DNA of 64,000 bases from Agitococcus sp. GTDB lineage: Bacteria > Pseudomonadota > Gammaproteobacteria > Pseudomonadales > Moraxellaceae. The notes beneath the pieces are model-generated. The model saw only the letters and a list, made by a program, of their open reading frames with translations. It was not told the origin of the DNA and ran no database searches. Position numbers and translations under genes: made by a program. The stretch is from NCBI GenBank assembly GCA_030646715.1, contig JAUSLJ010000014.1, forward strand, positions 1 to 64,000, given 5' to 3'. The number at the start of each line of letters is the position of its first letter. Within the stretch, counting starts at the first letter, position 1. Shown one piece after another: positions 25,817 through 35,935 of the stretch.

Positions 25817-26311
25817 TTATAATAGAGTTAATATCTTAGCTTCGACGGCATCTAAGTCAGGAATAATCACCAAAGAGTCCTTATATCGAACTTGTAAATA
25901 CTCCATTTCCCCAACAGCAGCTTTCTCTAAATCTTCTAATTCTGCAATTTTTACTTTAACGGTGACAGGCTCAGCCTGCAAAGCGATGGCATATTGGGGA
26001 AGCTTTTCATTAAGACCAATACCAAAAATAATGGCTAATTTTTGAGGGTCACTCGGGTAAGCATCGCCATTTAACGACTCAAAAACAACCACAGGAACTT
26101 GTTGGTCTTCCCATTTAACATGGCCAATTACCCCCTCTTTTTTCCCTTTTTTTGTCGCTTTCATCGTTGATGCAGGGATAACATCTAATAATGCAGAAGC
26201 GGGTAAAAGCAGTTTCTTTTGCCAAAGCGGCAATAAACAAACATCTAATTTACCTGTTGTCGCACTCAATAGTGTGGTTTGACTGAGTGTACCTAATTGA
26301 GCTTGCGCCAT
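25817..26311 (-). CDS. chpC: CheW-like chemotaxis protein ChpC
   Basis: This 164-residue CheW-domain protein is the last gene of the Pil-Chp operon. CheW-type proteins bridge receptor and histidine kinase. The beta-barrel pattern is recognisable (LLPASALLDVIPAS, VPVVVFESLNGD, YAIALQAEP). In P. aeruginosa ChpC is an accessory coupling protein that modulates signalling through ChpA. It begins 17 bases after chpB. The chpD and chpE genes that follow in P. aeruginosa are absent here. Confidence 0.85.
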   Translation of the reverse strand: MAQAQLGTLSQTTLLSATTGKLDVCLLPLWQKKLLLPASALLDVIPASTMKATKKGKKEGVIGHVKWEDQQVPVVVFESLNGDAYPSDPQKLAIIFGIGLNEKLPQYAIALQAEPVTVKVKIAELEDLEKAAVGEMEYLQVRYKDSLVIIPDLDAVEAKILTLL

Positions 26312-26328
26312 AAAATGCCCCCATGCGG

Positions 26329-27345
26329 CTAAGCGGCAGTCGCTTGTAAATTGTTATTAATATACGTTACTAGTCGATTGGCTAAATCAAAAGGGTTTCC
26401 CGTAAAAGAAACACAACCCGTTGCTCTCATGGCATCGGGCTGGCTTGGGCAAGCACAGGTTTTGTCATCCTGCGCCCAAATCACTCCACCCGCCTCCACC
26501 ATTAATGGCCCACTGATTGAACCATCGCTACCCATGCCACTAAAAATAATAGCTATTGAACGCTTATGAAAGCGACGACTAACATTGGCTAATGTTTGGT
26601 CAATTGAGGGTGCGTAAGGGCCGTCCCATTTTAGATTTCTTGAGACGACTTGGCCATCCGCACTAAAATCTATTTCTGTCTCAACTGGTGCAATTAGTAA
26701 GTGACCTGATGTTAAACTTTCGCCGCCTCTAGCAACCTTGCATGGCATATGATTATGACGCACCAAGACACGAGTCAATGACTCTTGCATCCGTGAATCA
26801 ATATGCTGAGCCAAAACAAAAGCGACAGGCAAACCCGCAGGCACGTAGTCTAAAAATTCTTTTACCGCGGCAGGGCCACCCAAAGAAGCGGCCAAGACAC
26901 AAACATATTCTACACGTGTCGATTTATACGCTAATAAATCAGGAGGCACGATGATATTTTTAGGACGTATTGGATTGGCGGGTAACTTTTCTAATGGTTC
27001 TAAATTTTCTGGAATAACGGGGTGACCAACAACATCATAAAGCTTAATAAAAACACGCCTTTCCCAACGAGGATATTGACGTGTTCCCTGTGCGGGTGCT
27101 TGATCCAAACCAAAAAGGACAGGAACGCCTGAGTCTAATACTTTATCTAATAACTCATCATCTTCCTCTTGCATATCAACTATCCAAACATCTGGCGTGA
27201 CGGAGTTGAATAACTTGGCATCCAAACGATCGGGCGAACTATTCAGTACTAAATCATAGCCTTGTCCTTTAACGGCATGAGCCAGTGCCAAGCGTTGCAA
27301 ACTCATATCAGAGACAATGGCAACGCGTGGATTGCTTTTACTCAT
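26329..27345 (-). CDS. chpB: CheB-type methylesterase ChpB
   Basis: ChpB removes methyl groups from the receptor PilJ, opposing PilK. The CheB catalytic triad is visible: Ser in LAASLGGPA, His in LAQHID and Asp in FSGMGSDGS. The N-terminal 120 residues form a degenerate receiver-like domain (VAIVSDMSLQRLALA, WIVDMQEED), as in P. aeruginosa ChpB. The 338-residue length fits. It follows chpA by 5 bases. Confidence 0.92.
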   Translation of the reverse strand: MSKSNPRVAIVSDMSLQRLALAHAVKGQGYDLVLNSSPDRLDAKLFNSVTPDVWIVDMQEEDDELLDKVLDSGVPVLFGLDQAPAQGTRQYPRWERRVFIKLYDVVGHPVIPENLEPLEKLPANPIRPKNIIVPPDLLAYKSTRVEYVCVLAASLGGPAAVKEFLDYVPAGLPVAFVLAQHIDSRMQESLTRVLVRHNHMPCKVARGGESLTSGHLLIAPVETEIDFSADGQVVSRNLKWDGPYAPSIDQTLANVSRRFHKRSIAIIFSGMGSDGSISGPLMVEAGGVIWAQDDKTCACPSQPDAMRATGCVSFTGNPFDLANRLVTYINNNLQATAA

Positions 27346-27350
27346 AACAC

Positions 27351-30300
27351 CTACCTCGCTGCAACCGCAGCCAGCAACTCACTGATTGTTTCTAAAAGCT
27401 GTTGCTCTTGGAACGGTTTACCCATATAGGCATTTACCCCTATTTGGAAAGCACGTTCACGGTGTTTCTCACCTGTACGTGAGGTAATCATAATGATAGG
27501 CAAGCCGATTAAGTTTGGATTATGGCGCACTAATGATGCCACTTCGAAGCCGTCCATACGAGGCATCTCAATATCCAGCAACATAATATCTGGACGTATT
27601 TCTTCGAGCTTGGTAATAGCATCTAAACCGTCTTTGGCTAAAACCACTTCATAACCGTGACGCTCTAAGAGACGTGATGTGACTTTACGCACGGTCACTG
27701 AGTCATCGACCACCATCACTGTACGTGTGCTACGTTCTGCCTTAACAGGCGTAGCAACAACATCTTCGACACGTTGAGACAGACGTGGTTTTTGTAGTGA
27801 TGCTGCGCGTAACATCGCCACAGTATCTAAGATGATAACAACCGAGCCATCACCTAAAATCGTTGCACCTGAAATCCCCGCTACCGATGCTAACTGTGCG
27901 CCTACTGACTTAACAACAATTTCACGAGAACCAATCAATTGATCGACTTGAATAGCAACACGCTGTTCGGCACCACGAACCAACATAATCGGCAATGGTA
28001 AGGTTTGACCAAATAAGCTCGGCACACGAATACCATGCACAAACTCACCAAGATAATGCAGCTTGTAACCTATATTGGCATATTCAAACGGCGGAGCGTC
28101 AGGCGCATAATAGGTTTCTAATTCATAAGGACTGGCGCGCACAATACCTTCGATTTGCGACAAGGGAATAGCATAAACATCTTCACCAATACGCACCATC
28201 AACGCACGGCTAACCGCCACAGTAAACGGTAAGCGCATAACAAAGGTAGTGCCTTTACCCGCCTCAGATTGAATAACAACTGTACCACCAAGTTGTTTAA
28301 TTTCACTTTGCACCACATCCATGCCCACGCCACGGCCCGAAATCTGAGTCACTTTTTGGGCAGTAGAGAAACCCGCATGGAAAAGGAACTGTAATAGTTC
28401 TTTTTCACTAATGGTTGCACCTTCATCCAATAAGCCACGTTCAATGGCTTTCTTTCTCACCGCGTCAACATTAACACCACGACCATCGTCGGCCAAAGTC
28501 AAAATAATCTCACCACCTTCACGACCAATCGACAACGTCACGCGTCCCATCGCTTCTTTACCAGCGGCAGAACGATCTGCGGGTGATTCAAGGCCATGGT
28601 CAACAGCATTACGAAGCATATGTTCTAAAGGTGCAACGATACGTTCCAATAAAGTACGATCCATTTCACCTTCAGCATTCACCACGTGTAATTCGGCTGG
28701 CTTATGCAATTCGGTTGAAGTTTGACGAACAATACGTTGTAAACGGGGTACTAAGCGAGAAAAAGGTACCAAGCGCGAACTCATCAAGCCTTCTTGCAAC
28801 TCAGTATTTAACCGTGCTTGCTGCAATAAGAGCGTTTCAGTATCACGAGCTTTCTCAATCAACGTCGCTTTAATATCAAATAAGTCGGAAGCCGATTCCG
28901 AAAGTGACTTCGATAATTGATTTAACGAAGAATATTGATCCATTTCTAATGGGTCGAAGTCTTCATACTTGCCACCTTCTTGCGTATGGCTGGCCAAAAT
29001 TTGAACTTCTAATTCACCTTCCATCCGACGTAATTGGTCAACCAAGCGTTGCACCGTTGCGCCCATTTCCTCTACCGTTTGAGCAAAACTATGAACACCC
29101 ATTTCAACCCGTGAACGAGTAATAGAGGTTTCACCCGCCAAGTTAATTAACTTTTCCATTAACTCCGAAGAAACACGGATCATTTCCTGAGCGGATTGTT
29201 GCGCACTATTTTTACGGAAGTTACCTGTCATCGCTGGCATTACGCCAGAAGCAACTGCGGGTAATTGCACATCAGGCGCATTGTCAATAAGTGTCGCTGC
29301 CGCAGCAACCGTCGTTGACACAGGCGCAGTTTTTACTGCCGCTACTGGCACGGTCAAAGCGACATCTTTAAAAGTACTAGGGCTGGATAAATAACGCTTT
29401 AGTTGCTCAACTAAGTCAATAACACTTAGCGACTTACCTTGATTTTGTAAAGAATCAACGGCATCGGCAATACGGTCATGACAGCGTTGTAATAAAGAGA
29501 AAACATCAGGTGTACCTTGATAACGTTTTTGGCACACACCTTCATAGATGTTTTCCATTTCATGAGCTAAGTCACCTAAGGACTTAACCCCTGACATGAA
29601 TGCGCCACCCTTTAAGGTATGCAAACCACGTTGAAGAATTTGTACTGGCGTAACGACTTCAGGTTGTTTCATCCATTCTTGAAGGCTGGCATTGGTCTCG
29701 TCAACAATTTCCTGCGCTTCTTCTAAAAATATGGCTAATAAATCAGGATCTAAATCTTGCAAGCCCGTGTCATATTCTACAGTTGATGGCACCGCAGAAA
29801 TAGAAGGTTCGGCTGTTGGCACAACTTCAGCTGCTAGACTCTCAGGGATAGCGACAGGCGAAACAGTCTCTGTGTTCTCAATTTTAGTCGAGCCACCTGC
29901 CGCTGGTGAGAAAAAATCCAGAATAACTGCGTCATTGGGTTTGTGGCGATATAAGTCGATAACCTCAACTAAATCTTTGGCGTATTTGCAGCGACCTTCT
30001 TTTTGCAAGTCATCTATCATTTCTGCCAAGCGATCGTGGCAGCGTTGCAATAAATCAAGTAATACTTGCGTTGCTTGGTAGCGGTTGTTGACTAAGTCTT
30101 CGTATAAAAACTCCAGTTCATGACCTAAATCACCTAAGCTAGCAACCACCGCCATTCTTGCACCCCCTTTTAAGGTATGCAAATGACGTTGTAATACACG
30201 CAGGGGCTGTTTATCTTCTAAATTGGCACGCCAATTATTGAGTTCATCATCAGCTGCAGTTAATACTTCTTCAGCTTCTTCTAAGAAAATAGATAATAGT

Positions 30301-33300
30301 TCAGCATCAGCACCATCATCAATTTCGGCCACAGGTGGTGTATAGATCGCCTGTGGAGCTACAGCAACTACAGGACTACCACCCCATTCCGCCAAACGAC
30401 TAATCAGTTTAGGATTGGGCGTGACTGTTTGACTTGCGGCCAAAGTATCAAAAATATTGATAATTTCGTCATGGGCGTTGGCTAAATCTTCTTGTAATTG
30501 TTCACTAGCTAATGCTTTCTCAGTGTCTTCGTTAATAAAACGATAAACATAAATCAATTGAAAACCAATTTCTGCTAATGGCTCAACCATTGAAGATTTA
30601 GCAACAGGAGCTAACAACTCCAATTCATGTATCAACTGTTTAATATGATCGGCACGCTCAGACGAGCTTAACCAACCGCTCAGCTCCCAAGATGCGTCCA
30701 ATAAATGATCTAAACCTAATTCGAGGAAGCTTGCCACCAAGCCTGCGGTATTAACAGGGGCAACAGATGTAATAAAGGCATCTTCTTCTTCGGACAATGG
30801 CATGTGCGCGATTTTATCCACTAAAGCGATAAATTCGTTTGCTTCACTAACAAAACCAGATCCACCATCAAGCACATCAGCAATACTTTGCTTGATGAGA
30901 CGATGAGACTCAGCCAACAACTCAATATGTTTATGTTGTAAGCCGCGATGTTGACCTCTCAAGTCTTTCAGTAATTGCTCCATGGGTGCAGCAATAGAAG
31001 CAATAGTTTTTACACCCGCCATGCCCGCACTACCACGTAGAGTATGTAAAGCCCTTAGCATCTGATCGGTTACGGGTACTGCTTTGTACTGTGCTGGCAA
31101 ACTCGACAAATATTGCGCGATTTCGTCTAAATAGCTATTTGCTTCATTGGTGAAAATATCTAGTAACACCGCATCTTGCGCCACGATGCTTTCCGATGCT
31201 GCGTCTGGCATATCTGCAAGGCTTGCGGCCAACTCTTCAAAAGCATCGGTCATGTCTGCTTCATCAGACACTTCATCATCAATAGCATCTACTTCTGACG
31301 AAACCATAGCGACAGGTTCAAGCTCTATACCTTTCGCGCAAGCCACAGCAGCTTCAATTTCAGCAACAGATACTGCTTTTGCGTGAGCAAATAAATCGGC
31401 TACACTCATAAAGGGTGAAGTATTTAACGTCGGTTTTTCTTTATTTTGGAAGTTTGCCACTAACTCGGGAATAACCAGAATGACTTCGGTAATAAGCCGA
31501 GACATTTCAGCACTTGGTTGAGCTGTTTTATCAATCACGCGATTGAGCATATTTTCAATCGACCACGCCAACTCCGCTTCAACTTTAGCACCAACCATCC
31601 GACCAGAACCTTTTAAGGTATGGAAGCCACGACGGAATTCAGTTAATGCCGATTTATTGTCAAAGTTTGCTGCCCATTTAGGAAAGTAAGTATTAATAGT
31701 TTCTAGTACTTCTTCCGCTTCTTCGATGAAAATTTCTCTAATTTCATCATCTTGGCTAAAGTCATCCTCAGGAACAGCAATATGTTGTGGCACAGTAATT
31801 TTTGCCGCCACTTCTGTCACTGAGACTTCTTCTTTAAAATCATTATCTACTGTTTGAGCGACTAATGTGGACTCTTCACCCAGATCCATTGGCACATCAA
31901 ATACTTCATCCATTAAGTCGCTATCAAAAACAACGGCTTCAACTTCAACCTCAGGTTTGACTTCGGCAATAACTACAGCTGCAGGCTGTTCCGCTACAAA
32001 CGGAGTCTCAATAATATCCGCAAAGACGACACTAAACTCACCCGTTAAATCACTGGCCATCTCGTACGAAGTATTAGTAGCTTCATCAGTAACTTCAACA
32101 TCGTCAATGGTTTCAAGCTGCTCTTCACCACGCGCATGCGCCAAAGCCCATGCCACATCTTCGGATGAGGGTACTTGCGACTTAGCAAACAAATCGGCAA
32201 CCGTCATTAACGCTGCTGTATTAATACAAGGTGGTTGTTGATTCTGATAGTTTTTAACTAAATCAGGTGTGACTTCAACAACATTATTAATCAGCTCCAT
32301 CATCATGGTGCTGGGCTTGGTTGTTTTATCAATTACTCGATTGAGCATGTTTTCAATAGACCATGCCAACTCAGCAACCACTTTCGCACCAACCATACGG
32401 CCAGAACCTTTCAGGGTATGAAAGCCTCGACGCACTTCAGTTAATGCCGATTTGTTCTCAAAGTTTGCCGCCCATTTAGGGACAAAATTCTGAAGGGTTT
32501 CTAGTACCTCTTCCGCTTCTTCTACAAAAATTTCTCTAATTTCTTCATCGTCACTTAACTCATCTTCAGGGACGATTGCGGTGACTTCAAATGGTGCTTT
32601 TTTGGCAACTGTTTTCGCGGCAATCACTTTAACAAGAGGCTGTTCTTCGACGATATTTTCGGTTGTTTCACGAACCATTGTTGTTTCATCTAATGGAACT
32701 GGTTCAATCACTGCTTCAACCGTTGCAAAGGCATTATCTTTGATTTCTATTGTCGCCATCTCAGGAGGAACAGCAATATTAATCAAGGTAGCATTTGGGT
32801 CTGCTGTGAAAGAAGTCGCCGTATCTTCAAACTGAGTAATTTTAGGCTCAACGGTTTCTGATTTTACCGTAACAACTGGCTGGGACTTCGGTGTAAAAGT
32901 CATGTTTCCCAATAAAGCTTCGGCATCAAAGGTGAGAGTACTATTGAACATACTATCATCTTCAATTTCTATATTATCTTTTGGCTCAGGTAAAACTACA
33001 GCTGGCATAGCAAGCAATGTTTTATCGCCCTCACCAATTTCGATTGTCTCTGGGCTAATAAACGCGGGCAATGAAGTCTGTGTTTGATCCAATTGATCGA
33101 CAACACTTTCATCAGGTAAAACTAAAGCAGGCATGGAAATTTGAGTTTTGTCTAAATCAATTGTCGGCTCTTCGTCATGTACTTCAGGCAATATCACAGC
33201 AGGCATATTGAGCAATGTTTTATCCAACAAGCTTTCTGGCACTTCAAAGACTACGTCAGGAAGTGCTTTTTCTTCTTCAGTTTTCGCTTCTGTTCGTCTG

Positions 33301-34982
33301 ACTACTGGTTCTGGAGGCGGCATTAAGACTAAACCATAGCCCAGTTTATCTAATGACTGGGCTGCCAAATCCAATAAGTTGTTATTTTGATGATGATTAG
33401 CGACACGTTCAAGATAATACTCAACAGACGAGATCACATCCGCAAGGGTATCCATTTCCGACCAGCTTGGACGATATTCATCTTTGAGCAAATGTTGTTG
33501 AATAAACTCTGACAACTTCGCGAGAATATGCGCAGGTCGGGTTAAATCTAACATCGTTAAACCACCGCGCACGGTGGCCAAAAGTGCAGGTAAATCTTCT
33601 AAACGCTCAGCATTCCACTGCGAACTAATATATTCAACAATACATTCTTTAGCTTTTTCTAATGCCGTGCGTGACTCACGTAGCACAGCCCCTTGCGCCG
33701 AAGACACTTGATCCATCATGCCATTCCCGCCAAAGGTTTCAATGGACGAGGATAAAGGTTGATCTTCAATAACCTGCTGTAAGCTTGATTCAACTTCAAT
33801 CAAACCACTAGCGACAACCAACAAAGCACCTTCTGGTAAAACGCCAAAGTTAATTGCTTTCGTTAATGTGCGTGTTTGTTCGGAAATGATTTTTTGTAAC
33901 TGTTGAAAACCTAAAACTTGTAGCGTGCTCGCCACTTGTTTCAACACAGGCAACAGCGGCTGTAGTGCTTGGATATTAGGGTGATTAGCGTAGGTTAAAT
34001 CATCAATCGTTTCTTTAACGTGTGCTAACTCATCACTTACACCTTTGATGACTGACTGCATTGCTTGGCGATCAGGAGAGGCCAGCTTTTCTTTCTCCGC
34101 CTCTACCGTATCAAATGTCGGCAATACTTCATCTAAACGATATAATGCGCGAATGGCAATAATGCGATGAGTAGTCCCTCGACTTTTGGCTAAATAGTAA
34201 AGAATGTTTTTAAGTAATTCTAACGGTGGTGTATGTTGAGGATACGCAGAAAACTTACGTAACTCCTGCTCAACTTCGCCTAATAGTGTTTTTATCGCAG
34301 GCGTTAATGGAATGCCATTCTCCATTAAACCCTCAACTAATGCCGATGACATTTGCCAAAGTGCTTGTAATGCTTTCTGTCCGATAAACAAACCTAGTTT
34401 TTCAAAAACCAACAATAGGTGATCATAGTTTTGCTGTAAGTTTTGTTGGCGAATAATACCCAATAAACTTAATTGATAACCGTGACGTAATTTTTTTAAT
34501 GCTGCGGGAAATGGCGCAACACCTGATTGCCCTAATATCGAAAATACGCGAATGAAATCTGGTTTAAACAACGCCAACTCTGACAGTGGCACTTCATCAT
34601 GCGCTACTCTTAAAGCATTAATAGTTGGTAGCAACACAAAAGGCGTGTCACGCTTAGCCACTTGCAAACGCTCCAAGTAGGCAGGCAATTGCAACATTGC
34701 ATCAATCAAAGCATGATGAGCTTGAGCACTATCAACCACTTTATGATTAACTAGCGAGAGGCAAAGTTTCTCCATCTCTTCAGCCAACATGGCTGCGCCG
34801 TAGAACTCAACCATTTGCAAAGTGCCAAATATTTGGTGCAAATAGGCCAAACAAAAACGTAGTTTTGCCACGTCATGCGGATTTGCAATATAGGCTTCTA
34901 AGGCTTGTTGAGCTTGCTTTAGTGTTTCTTCAATCTCGCTTTTAACCCAGTCTAAAGCGAGAAAGTTATGATTATCACTCAT
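27351..34982 (-). CDS. chpA: Giant hybrid histidine kinase ChpA (PilL) of the Pil-Chp system
   Basis: ChpA is the CheA-type kinase that relays surface and chemical signals from PilJ to PilG and PilH to control type IV pilus extension and retraction. Domains in order: an N-terminal FimL/PilL-like helical region (1 to about 560, with HQIFGTLQ in the place of a phosphotransfer His motif); a linker with four DKTxxxMPAxxLPE-like repeats (about 589-670); five HPt domains with H-T-L-K/R-G motifs near residues 860, 1120, 1318, 1605 and 1790; H-kinase dimerisation and HATPase (HMLRNAVDHGLE near 2125); a CheW-like domain; and a receiver (IMLLDIEMPRMDG, about 2425 to the end). The first two HPt domains are almost identical. 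I start at the ATG of MSDNHNF, 12 bases inside a GTG alternative. Confidence 0.96.
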   Translation of the reverse strand: MSDNHNFLALDWVKSEIEETLKQAQQALEAYIANPHDVAKLRFCLAYLHQIFGTLQMVEFYGAAMLAEEMEKLCLSLVNHKVVDSAQAHHALIDAMLQLPAYLERLQVAKRDTPFVLLPTINALRVAHDEVPLSELALFKPDFIRVFSILGQSGVAPFPAALKKLRHGYQLSLLGIIRQQNLQQNYDHLLLVFEKLGLFIGQKALQALWQMSSALVEGLMENGIPLTPAIKTLLGEVEQELRKFSAYPQHTPPLELLKNILYYLAKSRGTTHRIIAIRALYRLDEVLPTFDTVEAEKEKLASPDRQAMQSVIKGVSDELAHVKETIDDLTYANHPNIQALQPLLPVLKQVASTLQVLGFQQLQKIISEQTRTLTKAINFGVLPEGALLVVASGLIEVESSLQQVIEDQPLSSSIETFGGNGMMDQVSSAQGAVLRESRTALEKAKECIVEYISSQWNAERLEDLPALLATVRGGLTMLDLTRPAHILAKLSEFIQQHLLKDEYRPSWSEMDTLADVISSVEYYLERVANHHQNNNLLDLAAQSLDKLGYGLVLMPPPEPVVRRTEAKTEEEKALPDVVFEVPESLLDKTLLNMPAVILPEVHDEEPTIDLDKTQISMPALVLPDESVVDQLDQTQTSLPAFISPETIEIGEGDKTLLAMPAVVLPEPKDNIEIEDDSMFNSTLTFDAEALLGNMTFTPKSQPVVTVKSETVEPKITQFEDTATSFTADPNATLINIAVPPEMATIEIKDNAFATVEAVIEPVPLDETTMVRETTENIVEEQPLVKVIAAKTVAKKAPFEVTAIVPEDELSDDEEIREIFVEEAEEVLETLQNFVPKWAANFENKSALTEVRRGFHTLKGSGRMVGAKVVAELAWSIENMLNRVIDKTTKPSTMMMELINNVVEVTPDLVKNYQNQQPPCINTAALMTVADLFAKSQVPSSEDVAWALAHARGEEQLETIDDVEVTDEATNTSYEMASDLTGEFSVVFADIIETPFVAEQPAAVVIAEVKPEVEVEAVVFDSDLMDEVFDVPMDLGEESTLVAQTVDNDFKEEVSVTEVAAKITVPQHIAVPEDDFSQDDEIREIFIEEAEEVLETINTYFPKWAANFDNKSALTEFRRGFHTLKGSGRMVGAKVEAELAWSIENMLNRVIDKTAQPSAEMSRLITEVILVIPELVANFQNKEKPTLNTSPFMSVADLFAHAKAVSVAEIEAAVACAKGIELEPVAMVSSEVDAIDDEVSDEADMTDAFEELAASLADMPDAASESIVAQDAVLLDIFTNEANSYLDEIAQYLSSLPAQYKAVPVTDQMLRALHTLRGSAGMAGVKTIASIAAPMEQLLKDLRGQHRGLQHKHIELLAESHRLIKQSIADVLDGGSGFVSEANEFIALVDKIAHMPLSEEEDAFITSVAPVNTAGLVASFLELGLDHLLDASWELSGWLSSSERADHIKQLIHELELLAPVAKSSMVEPLAEIGFQLIYVYRFINEDTEKALASEQLQEDLANAHDEIINIFDTLAASQTVTPNPKLISRLAEWGGSPVVAVAPQAIYTPPVAEIDDGADAELLSIFLEEAEEVLTAADDELNNWRANLEDKQPLRVLQRHLHTLKGGARMAVVASLGDLGHELEFLYEDLVNNRYQATQVLLDLLQRCHDRLAEMIDDLQKEGRCKYAKDLVEVIDLYRHKPNDAVILDFFSPAAGGSTKIENTETVSPVAIPESLAAEVVPTAEPSISAVPSTVEYDTGLQDLDPDLLAIFLEEAQEIVDETNASLQEWMKQPEVVTPVQILQRGLHTLKGGAFMSGVKSLGDLAHEMENIYEGVCQKRYQGTPDVFSLLQRCHDRIADAVDSLQNQGKSLSVIDLVEQLKRYLSSPSTFKDVALTVPVAAVKTAPVSTTVAAAATLIDNAPDVQLPAVASGVMPAMTGNFRKNSAQQSAQEMIRVSSELMEKLINLAGETSITRSRVEMGVHSFAQTVEEMGATVQRLVDQLRRMEGELEVQILASHTQEGGKYEDFDPLEMDQYSSLNQLSKSLSESASDLFDIKATLIEKARDTETLLLQQARLNTELQEGLMSSRLVPFSRLVPRLQRIVRQTSTELHKPAELHVVNAEGEMDRTLLERIVAPLEHMLRNAVDHGLESPADRSAAGKEAMGRVTLSIGREGGEIILTLADDGRGVNVDAVRKKAIERGLLDEGATISEKELLQFLFHAGFSTAQKVTQISGRGVGMDVVQSEIKQLGGTVVIQSEAGKGTTFVMRLPFTVAVSRALMVRIGEDVYAIPLSQIEGIVRASPYELETYYAPDAPPFEYANIGYKLHYLGEFVHGIRVPSLFGQTLPLPIMLVRGAEQRVAIQVDQLIGSREIVVKSVGAQLASVAGISGATILGDGSVVIILDTVAMLRAASLQKPRLSQRVEDVVATPVKAERSTRTVMVVDDSVTVRKVTSRLLERHGYEVVLAKDGLDAITKLEEIRPDIMLLDIEMPRMDGFEVASLVRHNPNLIGLPIIMITSRTGEKHRERAFQIGVNAYMGKPFQEQQLLETISELLAAVAAR

Positions 34983-35034
34983 CTTTTTATCCACCCTCTG
35001 GGGACTTGATGCTTTATTATTACTATCTTAATAC

Positions 35035-35898
35035 TTAGGCAATACGTCTAAAAGCCAAAGTATCAGGATAATCAATGCGTTCTAACAACGGATGCTGCCA
35101 GTCCATAATCTCGCCTACGCCTAACACTAAGATTCCTCCTAGCTGCAAGCGTGATGCCAGATGAGAGACAACATCTCGTTTGCGAAAACGACGAAAATAA
35201 ATCAGTACATTTTGACAAAATATAACATCCATATCGCTAAAAGGGGCTTTTTCCAGCTCCATTAAATTCAATTGTGCAAAAGCAATCCTAGCTTTTAACG
35301 ATTGGCTTATTTGCCAATCTCGATGATTTGCCAATATATAGAAATATTGTTCTTTGAGTTTTTCGGGAATACCGTGCAGTTTGCGTTCATTGTAAATACC
35401 TAATTTGGCTTTTGCCAAAGTTGGCAGGCTGATATCCGTTGCGGTAATACCATAGAACACATCTTGACGATGGGTTGAGTCTAACAAATCCTCAACCAAC
35501 AACGCCAAAGAATAGGGCTCTTCACCCGTTGAACAACCTGCACTCCACAAATTTAGCGCAGATACTTTAGTATCAACTAATTTTGCTTTTAGATGCTTTT
35601 CAACCAACGCATACGAACTAGCATGTCGGAAAAAAGAGGTTTCTTGCACTGCCAAACGATCAACTAACAGAATCCACTCTCTCTCGCCACGCGCTCCAGC
35701 CATTATTTGCTCATAATAATCGTCATAATCATTAATCGCAATTTCACGCATCCGCGTTGACAAGGCAATTTCTAGAAAGGGACGACGTGTTTGCGTAAAC
35801 GTCATCCCCGTCCGAGATTCTATCATTCCCTGCCACAAAGCAAATTGTTCATCGGAAATCGGAACTATTGGCTTGATACCCCAATCTTCTAGTGCCAC
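35035..35898 (-). CDS. pilK: CheR-type methyltransferase PilK
   Basis: PilK methylates the receptor PilJ with S-adenosylmethionine. The CheR pattern is present: QETSFFRH (where receptor-tail contacts lie), LWSAGCSTGEEPYSLAL (SAM-binding motif I), YGITATDIS, and DVIFCQNVLIYF. The start is GTG with GAGG 8 bases upstream. The length of 287 residues is normal. It lies between pilJ and chpA, as in P. aeruginosa. Confidence 0.94.
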   Translation of the reverse strand: MALEDWGIKPIVPISDEQFALWQGMIESRTGMTFTQTRRPFLEIALSTRMREIAINDYDDYYEQIMAGARGEREWILLVDRLAVQETSFFRHASSYALVEKHLKAKLVDTKVSALNLWSAGCSTGEEPYSLALLVEDLLDSTHRQDVFYGITATDISLPTLAKAKLGIYNERKLHGIPEKLKEQYFYILANHRDWQISQSLKARIAFAQLNLMELEKAPFSDMDVIFCQNVLIYFRRFRKRDVVSHLASRLQLGGILVLGVGEIMDWQHPLLERIDYPDTLAFRRIA

Positions 35899-35935
35899 GC
35901 CCGTATCCTCACGCCGTTCAGACTAAAACCTATCA

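Noticed and set aside
31867-32241. Serine/threonine-rich plus-strand frames inside chpA (here and at 29692-30081, 32581-32835)
   Set aside because: They arise from the acidic, alanine-rich codons of the ChpA linkers read backwards; no ribosome sites.
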